From Shewanella sediminis HAW-EB3 (GTDB lineage Bacteria > Pseudomonadota > Gammaproteobacteria > Enterobacterales > Shewanellaceae), in NCBI RefSeq assembly GCF_000018025.1, contig NC_009831.1, positions 2,604,001 to 2,668,000 of the forward strand: a DNA stretch of 64,000 nucleotides. The letters run 5' to 3'. Of this stretch, positions 18,639-28,689 are shown piece by piece (position 1 is the stretch's first letter; every line of letters starts with the position of its first letter). Below the pieces are notes generated by a model. It saw only the letters and a list, made by a program, of their open reading frames with translations, did no database searches and was not told the DNA's origin. Made by a program: the position numbers and the translations under genes.

Positions 18639-19829
18639 TTACTCCTTCTCTTCCATCGCTAACTGAGTCTCAGACTCTTCAGAATCATCCTCTTGTAGGA
18701 TCTTATCTTCAGGCAGGGCCAGCTGCATCCCCTCTACCGGATAATCCAGCGCCGAGGTGATGATGTTCATCCCTGCATCAAGCCCTTCAGATATAACGAC
18801 TTCGGCCCCAAACTGTCGAATGATGTTAACCGGCTTGTATCGTAATTTTTTCTCATCGTCCAATACTGCGATCTGTCCATTTACGATAAGGTGTCTTGGG
18901 ACAACGGCAACATTACCTGCGTCATTACCGGCAATATTTGCGGTCACATAGGTGCCGTATCTCAGCTCGCTTTTATCTGACTTTAGTCCGTAAGGATCGA
19001 TCACTTCGGCAACCAGATAGGTCATTCGGCTGCGACTATCGATAACGCCTTCACTGCGTACAACAGTGCCTGTCCACTCCTGCTTCTCACCACCGAGATC
19101 GGCAATTAAATTAACCTTGGCATTTTTACCTTTTTTGATTAGGTATTGGAGCTCTTTATCTGCAAGGGGGAGGCGAACTTCTGCATTATCCGTATTTAAT
19201 ACTTTACCCAGAGGAGTGCCTTTACTGACGTAGGAGCCTAAACCAATATTTCTGCTTTCGATAAGGGCATCATAGGGCGCTTTAATGGTGGTGCGCTCGA
19301 CATTTCGCAGTGCGCGCTTAAGGCCAGCTTCAGAGGAGTTCAGTTTCGCTATCTCTTGAGCCAGCTGTGGTTTTCTAAGGCTTAGCTCGGTCGGTACGCC
19401 ATCCTTGATCCGTTTCCATTCCTCTTCGGCTACCTTACCGTAGGCCTTTTCCTGAACCAGGGTCGCTCTGGCGGATGCCAGAGTGGCCTGGGCATCGATA
19501 AGGTCGGCGTCATAATCACTGGAGTCAATTTTGGCCAGAACAGTGCCTTTCTTAACAAATCCACCTCGTACAAAACTCTCCGACAGGAAGACTATCTCAC
19601 CGTTAACTTGAGAAACCAGCTCTGTTTCATATTTAGCACTGACGATACCGTAGGAGTTGACAGAGAATGTCATAGGTTTAATTTCGACCTGCTTGACGGC
19701 AACTAATGGGGTATTGTCAACCGCCTCTTTCTCTTCGGGTGGTTTCTTCATTGCCGACATCGCAACGAAACCGCCGATCCCAACGGATAATACGACAATA
19801 GGCAAAATAATCTGTTTTTTTGTAGCCAC
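18639..19829 (-). CDS. RND efflux periplasmic adaptor (MFP)
   Basis: A membrane-fusion protein of about 396 residues with an N-terminal signal anchor (IILPIVVLSVGIGGFVAM). The usual order follows: beta-barrel/lipoyl half (GEIVFLSESFVRGGFVKKGTVLAKID), alpha-helical hairpin (DADLIDAQATLASARATLVQ to LKRALRNVERTTIKAPYDA), second lipoyl half and a membrane-proximal domain. The C-terminal tail is highly acidic. The GTG at 19829 is preferred to the GTG at 19835, because the GAGGAA ribosome site is then 6 nt away. It is the first gene of the pair with the permease. Confidence 0.9.
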   Translation of the reverse strand: MATKKQIILPIVVLSVGIGGFVAMSAMKKPPEEKEAVDNTPLVAVKQVEIKPMTFSVNSYGIVSAKYETELVSQVNGEIVFLSESFVRGGFVKKGTVLAKIDSSDYDADLIDAQATLASARATLVQEKAYGKVAEEEWKRIKDGVPTELSLRKPQLAQEIAKLNSSEAGLKRALRNVERTTIKAPYDALIESRNIGLGSYVSKGTPLGKVLNTDNAEVRLPLADKELQYLIKKGKNAKVNLIADLGGEKQEWTGTVVRSEGVIDSRSRMTYLVAEVIDPYGLKSDKSELRYGTYVTANIAGNDAGNVAVVPRHLIVNGQIAVLDDEKKLRYKPVNIIRQFGAEVVISEGLDAGMNIITSALDYPVEGMQLALPEDKILQEDDSEESETQLAMEEKE

Positions 19830-20215
19830 GAACACTTCCTCTTGTTGAAGCCAGTTTTTTTATTATTAACTTTTGTAAACACATACGTTTAACTGTGTAT
19901 CTGCTACAGAATTTGGCGAAAGAATAATTTAAGCTGAATATGTTAATTGATCTGCGTCAATGTTACCTGTGGATTGTGTAAATATGTATGTCAACTTTAT
20001 GGGATTTATGTCAATCGCCGATGGGAGTCACGTTAGCTGTTGAAAATTAGTGGCTATTTTTAGTGTTGGGGGGGAGGCGAAGGCATTCATTCAGATCACT
20101 AATAAATGTTAAAAGCTATATGTTAAAAGCTCTGTGAAGGGAAGTATTTAAGAAAGTGCTTCGCTGTTTTCTCTAAAAAAGAGGCTCCAAAATCTGAAGC
20201 CCCTAAAACAGTGAA
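19830..20215. other. Intergenic region upstream of the RND operon
   Basis: About 385 bp that must hold the RND promoter on the minus strand and the end of the DUF4382 gene's upstream neighbour region. A direct repeat of TGTTAAAAGCT occurs near 20107-20131. No regulator gene lies next to it and no clear operator was recognised. Confidence 0.4.
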
Positions 20216-21214
20216 TTATCCGCCGTGTCTGCCACCACCATGGTGGCCACCGTTGCCTCTTCCACATTCATGTACTGTCTGTTGCCCCCCCTGAGAACCT
20301 GTCTCTATGGAGATAGAACCAGAATCCTTAAATATCACAAATGGGCCGCTACTGATATCGTCGGCTATTGGATCATCCAGGTGCCCTAAGCAGGTATAAC
20401 CCACTCTGTATTCACCTGCAGGCAGGTATCCCATGGCGAAGTGCCAGTTACCGTTAATATCCTGCATCATAGGACTTACCGCCGAAGGTGCTGTAAGTCC
20501 ACTTGGTGGCGTCGTTCCCATGTCTGCCATCTGACCTATATCAGTGACTGTATTAGGGTAGAGGTAGGCTAAATGGGTAAATTGTCCGCCAGTTGGAACT
20601 AAACCTGAGTATGTTGTTTCGCAGTCGGCTATCCATTGTGGATCGACTTCTCCTATCAAGTGACCCATATAGCGATTGTCTACACTCCACATCCCTTGAT
20701 GATTTAATTCATATTGGCCTTGATGGTAGGAAAGCCCGCGATAGAGGTCGATCTCCATTGTGAGTGAAAGATGCTGCCCTGCGACCAGTTCGAAATCACG
20801 GACCGGTAAGTGTCCATCTGTCACATGCAGACCGTGGCGCCCCTGGCCGTCCTCTATGTAACACCCCTGATTACCATCACCCTGATGAACTGTAATATAG
20901 GCATCGTGATAATCACCCTGAGGCAGATCAATGCCCGAGACCACCATATGGCTGTCCATACCCTGATAATCGAGCAGGTTAAATGTCATATCTTGCAGGT
21001 CGTGCCTGTGTACGACTCCTGCTGCATCGGTCATCACCAGCTCATTCAAGACCATGCCTAAACGTGAAACGCCAGACATGGGGGAGTCGGAGATAGCTAA
21101 TGATAACTTCGCTGTTGGCAACACCGTTTCTTTTTCAGGATCGGAGCTATCACTTCCGCATGCGCTAACCAGTAGCAGTGAGGATAACAATAAGAGTGCT
21201 GTATTGGTTTTCAT
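20216..21214 (-). CDS. DUF4382 domain lipoprotein with His/Gly-rich tail
   Basis: A 332-residue exported lipoprotein: the signal peptide ends in LLLVSACGSD, with Cys 19 as the lipidation site. The region from about residue 35 (LSLAISDSPMSGVSRLGMVLNELVMTDAAG) matches the DUF4382 pattern, where a surface beta-sandwich begins with a 'v.l.DaP...' motif. A second beta-rich half ends in a carboxypeptidase-regulatory-like GEYRVGYTCLG. The last 15 residues are almost only Gly, His and Arg, which could bind metal. The function is unknown. It stands alone on the minus strand. Confidence 0.75.
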   Translation of the reverse strand: MKTNTALLLLSSLLLVSACGSDSSDPEKETVLPTAKLSLAISDSPMSGVSRLGMVLNELVMTDAAGVVHRHDLQDMTFNLLDYQGMDSHMVVSGIDLPQGDYHDAYITVHQGDGNQGCYIEDGQGRHGLHVTDGHLPVRDFELVAGQHLSLTMEIDLYRGLSYHQGQYELNHQGMWSVDNRYMGHLIGEVDPQWIADCETTYSGLVPTGGQFTHLAYLYPNTVTDIGQMADMGTTPPSGLTAPSAVSPMMQDINGNWHFAMGYLPAGEYRVGYTCLGHLDDPIADDISSGPFVIFKDSGSISIETGSQGGQQTVHECGRGNGGHHGGGRHGG

Positions 21215-21655
21215 AGTAGGGCCGATATTATATGAATTTTATCTTATACTACTCCTTTATGGGTAGTCGCTGTTGATCTATGTCAATTGTTGCTCAAGAT
21301 TTAATCATGTTACGACTAAGGTCTAGTTGTGGTATGGCTGTTAAGGGCTAAGTCGATGAGTCTGATGATTGTTAGCTGGCTTGAGGCTTACTGCCGGTTG
21401 TTGATCTGTGTCAAAAGTGGGGCGAAACAGTTAAAAAAATGTTTCTTTGTGTGAGATGATGCTTAGGGTGAACTATTATTGGAGTCGGAAGTAAGAAGCA
21501 ATGAAGCTTAAACAGGCTTATTAGCCATTATGTGTAGAGTGCCGGATAGGCTTTATTTTCAGGTATTCGATACATTTGGGTTTTAATAGGATGCTTCATA
21601 TAACAATAAAATCAGTTGTTTCTATTAGAATTTGTGACTTAATGAGGAAGGTAAA
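21215..21655. other. Intergenic between divergent genes, no gene seen
   Basis: About 440 bp between the divergent DUF4382 gene and the HMA-like gene. Both promoters should lie here. The motif TTGATCTATGTCAA at about 21271 resembles a CRP/FNR-type half-palindrome (TGATCT..TGTCA) but is not perfect. Nothing else was recognised. Confidence 0.4.
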
Positions 21656-22030
21656 ATGAGTGATTTAGACCACAGAGGCGGTGTAAAAGAAGTTAACCTT
21701 GTTGTCAGACATCTGAAGCTAGAGGGGATCACAGCTGAAAATAAGCAGATTATCATAGATGAGATCGATCAAATTATCGGTATCGATAGTGTCTCTTATG
21801 ATGATGAATCTTCTACGTTAAATGTTGCCTATGATGCGACCCACTGTAATCTGGATGGAATCGAGGAACATATAGAGGCTCATGGAGCCGAGCTGTCACA
21901 CGGCTGGTGGACGCGATTTAAAGAGGGCTACTACAAGTACGTCGATCAAAACGTCAAAGACAACGATGAGAATGAGCCCGTTCCCCGTAACTCATTACCA
22001 AAAGCGTTACCTGGCAGTAAGAAGCACTAG
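21656..22030 (+). CDS. HMA-fold-like small protein lacking the metal-binding cysteines
   Basis: A 124-residue protein. Residues 11-80 (KEVNLVVRHLKLEG then IIIDEIDQIIGIDSVSYDDESSTLNVAYDATHCNLDGIEEHIEAHGAEL) follow the beta-alpha-beta-beta-alpha-beta pattern of heavy-metal-associated domains. The usual CxxC in the first loop is absent; only one Cys, in a THC, remains. The tail GWWTRFKEGYYKYVDQNVKDNDENEP is highly charged. A strong ribosome site (AGGAAGG) precedes the start. The function is unknown. Binding a metal through His, or a purely structural or partner role, are both possible. Confidence 0.6.
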   Translation: MSDLDHRGGVKEVNLVVRHLKLEGITAENKQIIIDEIDQIIGIDSVSYDDESSTLNVAYDATHCNLDGIEEHIEAHGAELSHGWWTRFKEGYYKYVDQNVKDNDENEPVPRNSLPKALPGSKKH

Positions 22031-22293
22031 CGCTCAATAAAAGTATTCAACCCTTCAAATATGAGGGGTTGATTGATTCTTGATGTCGTCATTACCTATC
22101 ACTTCCCTCAACTTCATCTAACAGGAACGTCGGGCGAATCGTCTTTCGTCCTGCTTTCCATAACCTCGTCATTTATTTGCACAATTTGTCATAGGCTCCG
22201 GTTATTTACGGCTAAACTAGTTAATGGGATGTTCGTTCTTCATTGGCTATGTTTTTAGCTACTCGAGTTAACTCATTTTGAAAGGAGTTCTGT

Positions 22294-22647
22294 ATGAAGC
22301 TTAAGAAAATCACTGCGGTTATAGGGGATATGCAACTTGAGAGTGTTCAACATGCACTCGAGGCGCATGGCATCAGCGGTTTTACGGTGTTTACCGTCAG
22401 AGGACGAGGTAAATACAGTAACTTATACACTCAAGATCAGTTAGTTGGTCATACTCAGCTGGAAGTTTATACCAGCGCTGAACATGTTGATAACGTAGCT
22501 AAACTCATCATGAAGGCCGCCGAAATTGGTGAGATCAGCATAGGTTTTGTCGCCGTTACCGATGTAGAGCAGTTGCTTTGGGTTCATGAACAGCGTGTTG
22601 TCAATGAAGATGATTTTAACTATTTTGAAAAGGAAGCCGAGAGATGA
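22294..22647 (+). CDS. PII-like signalling protein
   Basis: A 117-residue protein with the GlnB-like ferredoxin fold: MKLKKITAVIGDMQLESVQHALEAHGISGFTVFTVRGRGKY at the start matches the PII beta1-alpha1-beta2 and the beginning of the T-loop, and EIGEISIGFVAVTDVEQLL matches the usual 'GdGkIFV..ve.av.IRTGE' region in altered form. The canonical uridylylated Tyr and the ammonium-transporter T-loop sequence are not evident, and no amtB or glnA is near. It is therefore a divergent PII-like protein rather than GlnB/GlnK. A good ribosome site (AAAGGAG) precedes it. Confidence 0.75.
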   Translation: MKLKKITAVIGDMQLESVQHALEAHGISGFTVFTVRGRGKYSNLYTQDQLVGHTQLEVYTSAEHVDNVAKLIMKAAEIGEISIGFVAVTDVEQLLWVHEQRVVNEDDFNYFEKEAER

Positions 22648-22686
22648 TTCGGCATAGCATGGGTTAATCTTTTCATACCCCGTAAT

Positions 22687-22719
22687 AGCTGGTTGATTTT
22701 TTTATCAGATTAACCAGCT
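22687..22719 (+). terminator. Hairpin after the PII-like gene
   Basis: The stem AGCTGGTT / AACCAGCT, with a T-rich interior, begins 40 bp after the PII-like stop codon. The T-run after it is weak (TTCTTATTTTT), so this is a probable rather than a certain terminator. It also faces the end of umuC on the other strand. Confidence 0.5.
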
Positions 22720-22777
22720 TGCTCCCTTCTTATTTTTCTAGCACAACTTTGTTGGCATCTACCTACGGTCAGTACCT

Positions 22778-24031
22778 CTAGCACTGTATCTTAGGCAGAT
22801 CCTTCCAGCATGTGGTGTATTGGGGGCTAAGGTATTGTCTGCGCATGCTCCATTTCGGGGTGATCCCCTGGGCAGCCATAAAGAGTGAGTCTGAGCCATA
22901 CCTATGGTTAAGCCTATCGTACACCCGCATTAATGCGGGGTTTTTAGGAGGCTCAAACAGATCCCCCTGCAGATGTGCTTCGCTGACCAGATCGATCAAG
23001 CCTACACCCACCTTGTAGTAGCGGACCCCTTCTCGAAATTGCCGTGCGGCTATGCGGTTGACCACCTCGGTGATCTCGCCGGTATCGTTAGTAGGATAAG
23101 CAAAACGGTGGGTGATTTTAAAGCCAGTCGGGTGTTCATCGAAGGGGGAGTTCGATGCAAAAATATGTATTACCGAACACAGTGAGCCTTGCTCTCTTGC
23201 CTTGCTGGTGGCTATTCCCGCATGTTTACTTAATGCCTGTTGCAGTGAGGTGGCATCGACTATCCGCTCACCCATGCTACGTGTGGAAAATATCTGCTGC
23301 TTATCTGCGCGGGCCTCGTCCCAGCCTTTGCAGGCTTCGCCATTGAGCTCACGGACGGTGCGTTCGACCTCAATGCTGAATTGCTTTCTGGCAATCCCGG
23401 GCGCCATTTGAGACAGGGCATAGGCGGTCTTGATGCCCATCATATCCAGGCGCTTAGCCAAGCGGCGCCCGATCCCCCATACATCTCCCGGGAGCATTTT
23501 AAGTAAGATCGCTTTACGTTGCTGTGGATTGTCGATTAGGCAGACACCATGATATCCCTCATGTTTCTTTGCGGCATGATTAGCAATCTTGGCCAGGGTG
23601 AGCGTCTCTGCCATGCCAACGCACACCGGTAAGCGGGTCTCTTTCCAGACGGCACGCCTCAAGGCCTCACCATGCTTAATTAAACAGGGGATCGCCGTAG
23701 AGCAGTGTTTAAAGGAGAGAAAGGATTCATCGATGCTGTAGATATGCTGTTCGGGCGCAAAGCGGCCTATGACCTCCATCATACTGGCCGACAACGAGCC
23801 GTAGAGTTCATAGTTTGAACTGAGTGCAATCACGCCCAACCGCTCACATTGTGACTTAACCTTGAAAAAGGGCTCGAACTTGGGGATCCCGGCATCAACG
23901 GCCTGACGATTCGCCGCTACGATACATCCATCGTTGTTCGACAGAACCACAATCGGGCGACCGCGCCATTCGGGACGAAATACCTGCTCGGCGGAGCAGT
24001 AAAAGGAGTTGGCATCGACCAAAGCAAACAT
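22778..24031 (-). CDS. umuC: UmuC, DNA polymerase V catalytic subunit
   Basis: A 417-residue Y-family translesion polymerase. The N-terminal MFALVDANSFYCSAEQVF carries the first catalytic Asp, and IYSIDESFLSF has the Asp-Glu pair. VCVGMAETLTLAKIANHAAKK and VWGIGRRLAKRLDMMGI (helix-hairpin-helix) follow. The C-terminal little-finger and tail regions end normally (ITPKWSMRRQYLSPQYTTCWKDLP). A strong ribosome site (AAGGGGGAG) precedes the start. It lies 135 bp after umuD, a wider gap than the usual overlap. Confidence 0.95.
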   Translation of the reverse strand: MFALVDANSFYCSAEQVFRPEWRGRPIVVLSNNDGCIVAANRQAVDAGIPKFEPFFKVKSQCERLGVIALSSNYELYGSLSASMMEVIGRFAPEQHIYSIDESFLSFKHCSTAIPCLIKHGEALRRAVWKETRLPVCVGMAETLTLAKIANHAAKKHEGYHGVCLIDNPQQRKAILLKMLPGDVWGIGRRLAKRLDMMGIKTAYALSQMAPGIARKQFSIEVERTVRELNGEACKGWDEARADKQQIFSTRSMGERIVDATSLQQALSKHAGIATSKAREQGSLCSVIHIFASNSPFDEHPTGFKITHRFAYPTNDTGEITEVVNRIAARQFREGVRYYKVGVGLIDLVSEAHLQGDLFEPPKNPALMRVYDRLNHRYGSDSLFMAAQGITPKWSMRRQYLSPQYTTCWKDLPKIQC

Positions 24032-24166
24032 CTATCTCCCCCTTGCTATCGGTATCAATGTTAAATATTCAGATACGAGTCGCAATGGGGAACAGAGGTG
24101 TCTACAACACAATTGATTGCGAATAACTGGACTGGCTACGACTTTCACGTCAAATTTATTCACGAA

Positions 24167-24592
24167 TCAACTCTCAACCTGACCTGTACCTTTTGTCAGC
24201 AGAGGACTTGGGCGGTGGCACCGTATCGACCGTACAACAACGCCCTCAACGCTAAACTGATCATACTCATGTATGGTCACCGGCAGGTGTTCATCGCTGG
24301 CTGACAGTAATAACCGCCTGTAGGTATCAATAATTTTGCAGACAAAACAGCCATTATAATTAGCGACGATCACATCTTGATTTTTAACGGAGACATGCCT
24401 GTCTACGATAAGAATATCCCCATCGAATATACCGATATTCTGCATCGAGTTGCCGCTGGCCTGGCCGATAAAAGTGGCGCTGGGATGTTCGACAAGCAGT
24501 TCATCCAGGCTCAGCGGTAGCTGCTTATAATCTGCTGCCGGACTCTCGAATCCGGTAATACCGGCGCAGGCTGAGATTGGGATCACTTTCAT
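24167..24592 (-). CDS. umuD: UmuD, self-cleaving DNA polymerase V accessory subunit
   Basis: A 141-residue LexA/UmuD-family S24 peptidase. The N-terminal arm has a Cys-Ala-Gly just before ITGFESPAADY, matching the Cys-Gly cleavage region. ATFIGQASGNSMQ contains the catalytic Ser, and NGCFVCKII the catalytic Lys. RecA-stimulated autocleavage would give UmuD', the partner of UmuC. A LexA box lies 20 bp upstream. The C-terminal tail is slightly longer than in E. coli UmuD. Confidence 0.93.
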   Translation of the reverse strand: MKVIPISACAGITGFESPAADYKQLPLSLDELLVEHPSATFIGQASGNSMQNIGIFDGDILIVDRHVSVKNQDVIVANYNGCFVCKIIDTYRRLLLSASDEHLPVTIHEYDQFSVEGVVVRSIRCHRPSPLLTKGTGQVES

Positions 24593-24611
24593 AAGTTAAT
24601 AATTCACCGCG

Positions 24612-24631
24612 TACTGTATAAATATACAGTA
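24612..24631. promoter_or_regulatory. LexA (SOS) box of umuDC
   Basis: TACTGTATAAATATACAGTA is a near-perfect palindrome that meets the CTGT-N8-ACAG LexA consensus exactly. It lies about 20 bp upstream of the umuD start, where it would overlap the promoter. Expected effect: repression until DNA damage. Confidence 0.93.
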
Positions 24632-24766
24632 ATCAGTTTAGCAGTAATCTTCAAGCTGGCAATCTTTTTTAGCCATAGTGTGTGAGCATGCGCTTTTAAG
24701 CACCAATTTAGGTTTTTCAAATGAGTCAGATTTGGTAGAATAGGGGGACTAATAGGAGAGTTATCA

Positions 24767-25687
24767 ATGTCAGTTTATGTTGTGGGCCATAAGATCCCAG
24801 ATTCAGATTCCATTTGTGGTGCAATTGCACTTGCTTACCTGAAAAATCAAATCGGTGAAGCATCGATAGCAGCACGACTCGGTGAGTTAGCGCCAGAAAC
24901 CGCATTCATCTTAGAAAAGTTTGGTTTCGAAGCGCCGGAGTTTAAGACAAGCTATGCCGGTGAGCAGGTGTATATTGTCGATCACTCTGAGCTAACGCAA
25001 GCGCCGGACGATATTGGCGAAGCGACGATTGTCGGGATTGTCGATCATCATAAACTGGGCGATCTGACCACCTCTACACCACTTGAGTGTTGGATCCGTC
25101 CTGTTGGTTGCAGCAACACTATCATTAAGATGATGTATGATTTTCATGGTGTTGAAATTCCAGCGAATATTGCGGGCATCATGATGTGCGCCATCTTGAG
25201 TGATACGGTTATCTTTAAGTCTCCAACATGTACCACTGCAGATATTAAGTGTGTCGAAGCGCTGGCTGAAATTGCCGGCATCGAAGACTTTAAAGCGTTA
25301 GGTATGGAGATGTTTAAGGTTAAGTCTGCCGTCGAAGGTACTCCGGTACGCGATCTCGTTATGCGTGATTTTAAAGACTTCAACATGAACGGCCATCTGG
25401 TCGGTATCGGTCAACTGGAGGTTATCGACCTTTCAGTATTCGATGATATCAAAGCCGAGCTGGAAGCCGATATCAAAGCAATGAAAGCCGAAGGTGGGCG
25501 TCACAGTATGCTATTACTGCTGACCGACATCATGAAGGAAGGCTCTGAACTGTTAATTGTCAGCGATGATGCAAGCCTGACCGAGCGAGCTTATGGTAAA
25601 CCAACTGAAAATGGCCGTGTATGGCTTGATGGCGTATTGAGCCGTAAGAAGCAGGTCGTGCCACCGTTGCAGGAAGCATTAGCTTAA
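24767..25687 (+). CDS. ppaC: Manganese-dependent inorganic pyrophosphatase (family II)
   Basis: A 306-residue cytoplasmic enzyme that hydrolyses PPi to phosphate. The DHH-family motifs are present: VVGHKIPDSDSICGAIAL (His and Asp metal ligands), IVDHSEL, and GIVDHHKLGDL (the DHH motif). The C-terminal DHHA2-type domain ends with RKKQVVPPLQEAL, including the substrate-binding RKKQ. Length and motif order are those of family II enzymes. A clear terminator follows, so it is a single-gene unit. Confidence 0.96.
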   Translation: MSVYVVGHKIPDSDSICGAIALAYLKNQIGEASIAARLGELAPETAFILEKFGFEAPEFKTSYAGEQVYIVDHSELTQAPDDIGEATIVGIVDHHKLGDLTTSTPLECWIRPVGCSNTIIKMMYDFHGVEIPANIAGIMMCAILSDTVIFKSPTCTTADIKCVEALAEIAGIEDFKALGMEMFKVKSAVEGTPVRDLVMRDFKDFNMNGHLVGIGQLEVIDLSVFDDIKAELEADIKAMKAEGGRHSMLLLLTDIMKEGSELLIVSDDASLTERAYGKPTENGRVWLDGVLSRKKQVVPPLQEALA

Positions 25688-25719
25688 CCCATAGCGCTTA
25701 ATCGACCGTTCCAAATATC

Positions 25720-25762
25720 AGGCCGAAGCAATTTTCATTAGAAATAGTGCTTCGGCCTTTTT
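25720..25762 (+). terminator. Terminator of ppaC
   Basis: A perfect 11-bp stem, AGGCCGAAGCA / TGCTTCGGCCT, with a 17-nt loop is followed by a run of T. It begins 33 bp after the ppaC stop codon. Confidence 0.9.
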
Positions 25763-25930
25763 GTATCTGTTGAATCACTAAGAGATAGCATTAATATCGT
25801 TTAATATTTAAGAGGTTAGAAATAAGTTGATGTAGATCAAGCAATTCAGCAGTCGTCTACCGGTTGGCTACTATACTGATACCAAGCCGTATCGCCATAG
25901 GGTCCATTCAGAGCCAGGGAAGACCTCCGT

Positions 25931-27697
25931 ATGACTGAAACCATTGATAAACCACCTCACCGGCAAGTGACGTCAAACTTGACCGATTACCATAAGTGCT
26001 ACACCTCCTTTTCTGCAGAGCCTCCTTCTGCTGTATCTGACTTATCTCATAGAGAAACAATAAATATCGCTTATGAAGCGATCGATCGTCATCTCAATAC
26101 CGAGATTGAAGGTAAATTAGCCCTGCGTTGGCTAAGTAAACAAGATGAAATCGTGGATTTCAGCTATCGGGAACTAGCCGAACAAAGCAGTCGCTTTGCC
26201 AGTGCGCTTCATCGTCTGGGGTTTGAACGGGGAGCCCGCATCTTCAGCTTAGCGGGTCGTCTGCCGCTGCTCTATATCTCGGCTCTGGGTACATTAAAGT
26301 CGGGCTGTGTGTTTACCCCCTTGTTTTCGGCCTTCGGGCCAGAACCTATCCGTTCGCGAATGGAGATCGGTGAAGCAAATGTGCTGATCACAACCATGAG
26401 TCTCTATCGAAAAAAGGTTGCACCATGGTGGCGGGAGTTATCACACCTTAAGGCTATTTTATTGATAGATGGCAGTGGTGAGCTGGACGAGGGCTGTTAT
26501 GCATTACCTGAGTTACTGAGTCAGGGGGACCCGCAATATCCCTGTGTTAATACCCAGAAAGATGAGATGGCACTGTTGCATTTTACCAGTGGTACCACGG
26601 GGAAGCCCAAAGGTGTCATGCATGTTCATCAGGCCGTAGAGGAGCATAAGCTATCGGCTTATTACGCACTCGATCTTCACCCATCGGATATCTATTGGTG
26701 CACCGCCGATCCCGGTTGGGTGACAGGTACCTCCTACGGCATTGTCGCTCCATTATGCATGGGGGCGACGATGATCGTCGATGAGGCTGAGTTTGAAGTG
26801 GAGCGCTGGTATCGGATCTTGCAGGAACAGCACATAACGGTCTGGTATACCGCACCTACAGCCATTCGAATGTTGATGAGGGCGGGGAGTGAAGTTAGAC
26901 AGGGATATGATCTCTCGGCATTACGTTTTATTGCAAGTGTCGGTGAACCCCTGAACCCTGAAGCGGTTATATGGGGGCAGAAAACCTTAGGACTTCCGTT
27001 CCACGATAACTGGTGGCAGACCGAAACGGGAGCGATCATGATTGCCAATTATGCGAGTCAGCCAATCAAACCCGGTTCAATGGGCCTGCCTCTGCCCGGG
27101 ATCACAGCCGGAATCGTTAAACGAAATGAGCAAGGTGATGTTGAACAGGTGCAGCAGCCGATGGAGATCGGTGAGCTGGCGTTAAAACAGGGCTGGCCAT
27201 CGATGTTTCGCGGTTACCTGCACCAGAGTGAAAGGTATGAGCGCTGTTTTAATAATGGCTGGTACCTGAGTGGCGATCTGGCCATGCGTGATGAACAGGG
27301 CTATTACTGGTTTGTTGGTCGCGTCGATGACTTGATCAAATCATCGGGCCACCTGATCGGTCCCTTTGAAGTCGAAAGTGCACTAATGGAACATAGCAGT
27401 GTGGCCGAAGTGGGGGTCATCGGCATTCCGGACGAGCTTACCGGTGAGATGGTTAAAGCCTATGTGGCATTGAAACCGGACGTAGAACAGACTGAGCAGA
27501 CATTACAGGCGCTACAAAAAGAGCTAAAAGGGTTCGCCCGTAAACGCTTAGGTGCCGCCGTCGCACCAAAAGAGATCGTATTTCGTCAGAACCTGCCCAA
27601 AACCCGTAGCGGAAAAATCATGCGTCGTCTGTTAAAGGCGCGAGAGCTTGGGCTACCGGAAGGTGATATTTCAACCTTGGAGAGTGATGAGCAATGA
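25931..27697 (+). CDS. Acetyl-CoA-synthetase-like acyl-CoA ligase
   Basis: A 588-residue AMP-forming ligase. Signatures are the P-loop [34 protein letters not shown] (A5-type), [40 protein letters not shown], and the catalytic Lys in [18 protein letters not shown]. It is shorter than standard Acs (about 650). Acetate or another short acid is the likely substrate. Its stop codon overlaps the next start by 4 bp, so it belongs to a coupled operon with an E1/E2 dehydrogenase and an acyl carrier protein. That context suggests a dedicated role rather than housekeeping acetate use. Confidence 0.85.
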   Translation: MTETIDKPPHRQVTSNLTDYHKCYTSFSAEPPSAVSDLSHRETINIAYEAIDRHLNTEIEGKLALRWLSKQDEIVDFSYRELAEQSSRFASALHRLGFERGARIFSLAGRLPLLYISALGTLKSGCVFTPLFSAFGPEPIRSRMEIGEANVLITTMSLYRKKVAPWWRELSHLKAILLIDGSGELDEGCYALPELLSQGDPQYPCVNTQKDEMALLHFTSGTTGKPKGVMHVHQAVEEHKLSAYYALDLHPSDIYWCTADPGWVTGTSYGIVAPLCMGATMIVDEAEFEVERWYRILQEQHITVWYTAPTAIRMLMRAGSEVRQGYDLSALRFIASVGEPLNPEAVIWGQKTLGLPFHDNWWQTETGAIMIANYASQPIKPGSMGLPLPGITAGIVKRNEQGDVEQVQQPMEIGELALKQGWPSMFRGYLHQSERYERCFNNGWYLSGDLAMRDEQGYYWFVGRVDDLIKSSGHLIGPFEVESALMEHSSVAEVGVIGIPDELTGEMVKAYVALKPDVEQTEQTLQALQKELKGFARKRLGAAVAPKEIVFRQNLPKTRSGKIMRRLLKARELGLPEGDISTLESDEQ

Positions 27698-28689
27698 ATC
27701 AAAAATTACGTATAGATAGAGTACATCTGATTAATCAGTTAAGGCAGATGCTGCGTATTCGTCGCTTCGAGGAGAAGTGTACACAGCTCTATGCCGAGGA
27801 GAAGATACGTGGTTTCTTACATCTGTACATAGGTGAAGAGGCCATCGCGGTTGGGGTGATGTCGGTGTTGAAACCGGAAGATCAGATAGTGGCAACTTAT
27901 AGAGAGCATGGTCATGCACTGGCTCGCGGTTTATCGATGGGCAGTATATTGGCCGAGATGTTCGGTCGAATCAACGGTTGCAGCAGGGGCCGTGGGGGCT
28001 CGATGCACCTGTTCGATAAGCAAATGAATTTTTATGGCGGTAATGCCATCGTAGCCGGCGGTTTACCCTTAGCCGCCGGGTTGGCCATGGCCAATAAAAA
28101 GCAACATAGAGACGCAGTGACTGTCTGTTTCTTCGGTGAGGGCGCCGTAGCCGAGGGAGAGTTTCATGAAGCGATGAACCTTGCCGTCTTATGGAAACTT
28201 CCCGTTTTGTTTGTGTGTGAAAATAATGGTTACGCCATGGGGACGGCCTTGTCTTTGTCTGAGTCTGAAACCAACCTGGCCAGGAAGGCGTCCGGTTATG
28301 GCATGGCTTCCTCTCAAGTCGATGGTATGAATGTCGTCGATGTTGAATCGGCAACGTCATCTGCGCTGGAGCTGATAAAGACAACCTCTCAGCCCTATTT
28401 TCTGGAGTGTAAAACCTATCGCTTCCGCGGTCACTCCAGTTTCGATGGACAACTCTATCGTGAAAAAGAGGAGATCCGTCAGTGGGAGGAGAAGGGGCCT
28501 GTGATCAGGTTGCAAAACTGGTTAAAAGAAAATAATCACTTCAATGAAGAGGAGCTCGATGAGCTGGAGTCGGAGATAAAGGCCGAAATAGAGGCCGCCA
28601 TCGAATTTGCCGAAGGGGGCGCCTGGGAGGATACCAGAGATCTCTGCAAAGATGTCTATAGCCCAACTCAAGAAGGAGAGCCGGGATGA
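27694..28689 (+). CDS. 2-oxo acid dehydrogenase E1 alpha subunit (pyruvate/acetoin type)
   Basis: A 331-residue thiamine-diphosphate enzyme subunit. [27 protein letters not shown] and [33 protein letters not shown] are typical of PdhA/AcoA. The ThDP motif is [58 protein letters not shown] is the phosphorylation-loop region. With the E1beta gene it would decarboxylate pyruvate or a related substrate such as acetoin; the sequence does not decide which. It is coupled to both neighbours by 4-bp overlaps. Confidence 0.9.
   Translation: MNQKLRIDRVHLINQLRQMLRIRRFEEKCTQLYAEEKIRGFLHLYIGEEAIAVGVMSVLKPEDQIVATYREHGHALARGLSMGSILAEMFGRINGCSRGRGGSMHLFDKQMNFYGGNAIVAGGLPLAAGLAMANKKQHRDAVTVCFFGEGAVAEGEFHEAMNLAVLWKLPVLFVCENNGYAMGTALSLSESETNLARKASGYGMASSQVDGMNVVDVESATSSALELIKTTSQPYFLECKTYRFRGHSSFDGQLYREKEEIRQWEEKGPVIRLQNWLKENNHFNEEELDELESEIKAEIEAAIEFAEGGAWEDTRDLCKDVYSPTQEGEPG

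Noticed and set aside
21271..21284. CRP/FNR site upstream of the DUF4382 gene
   Set aside because: TTGATCTATGTCAA only partly fits the 22-bp consensus, so it was not listed as a feature.
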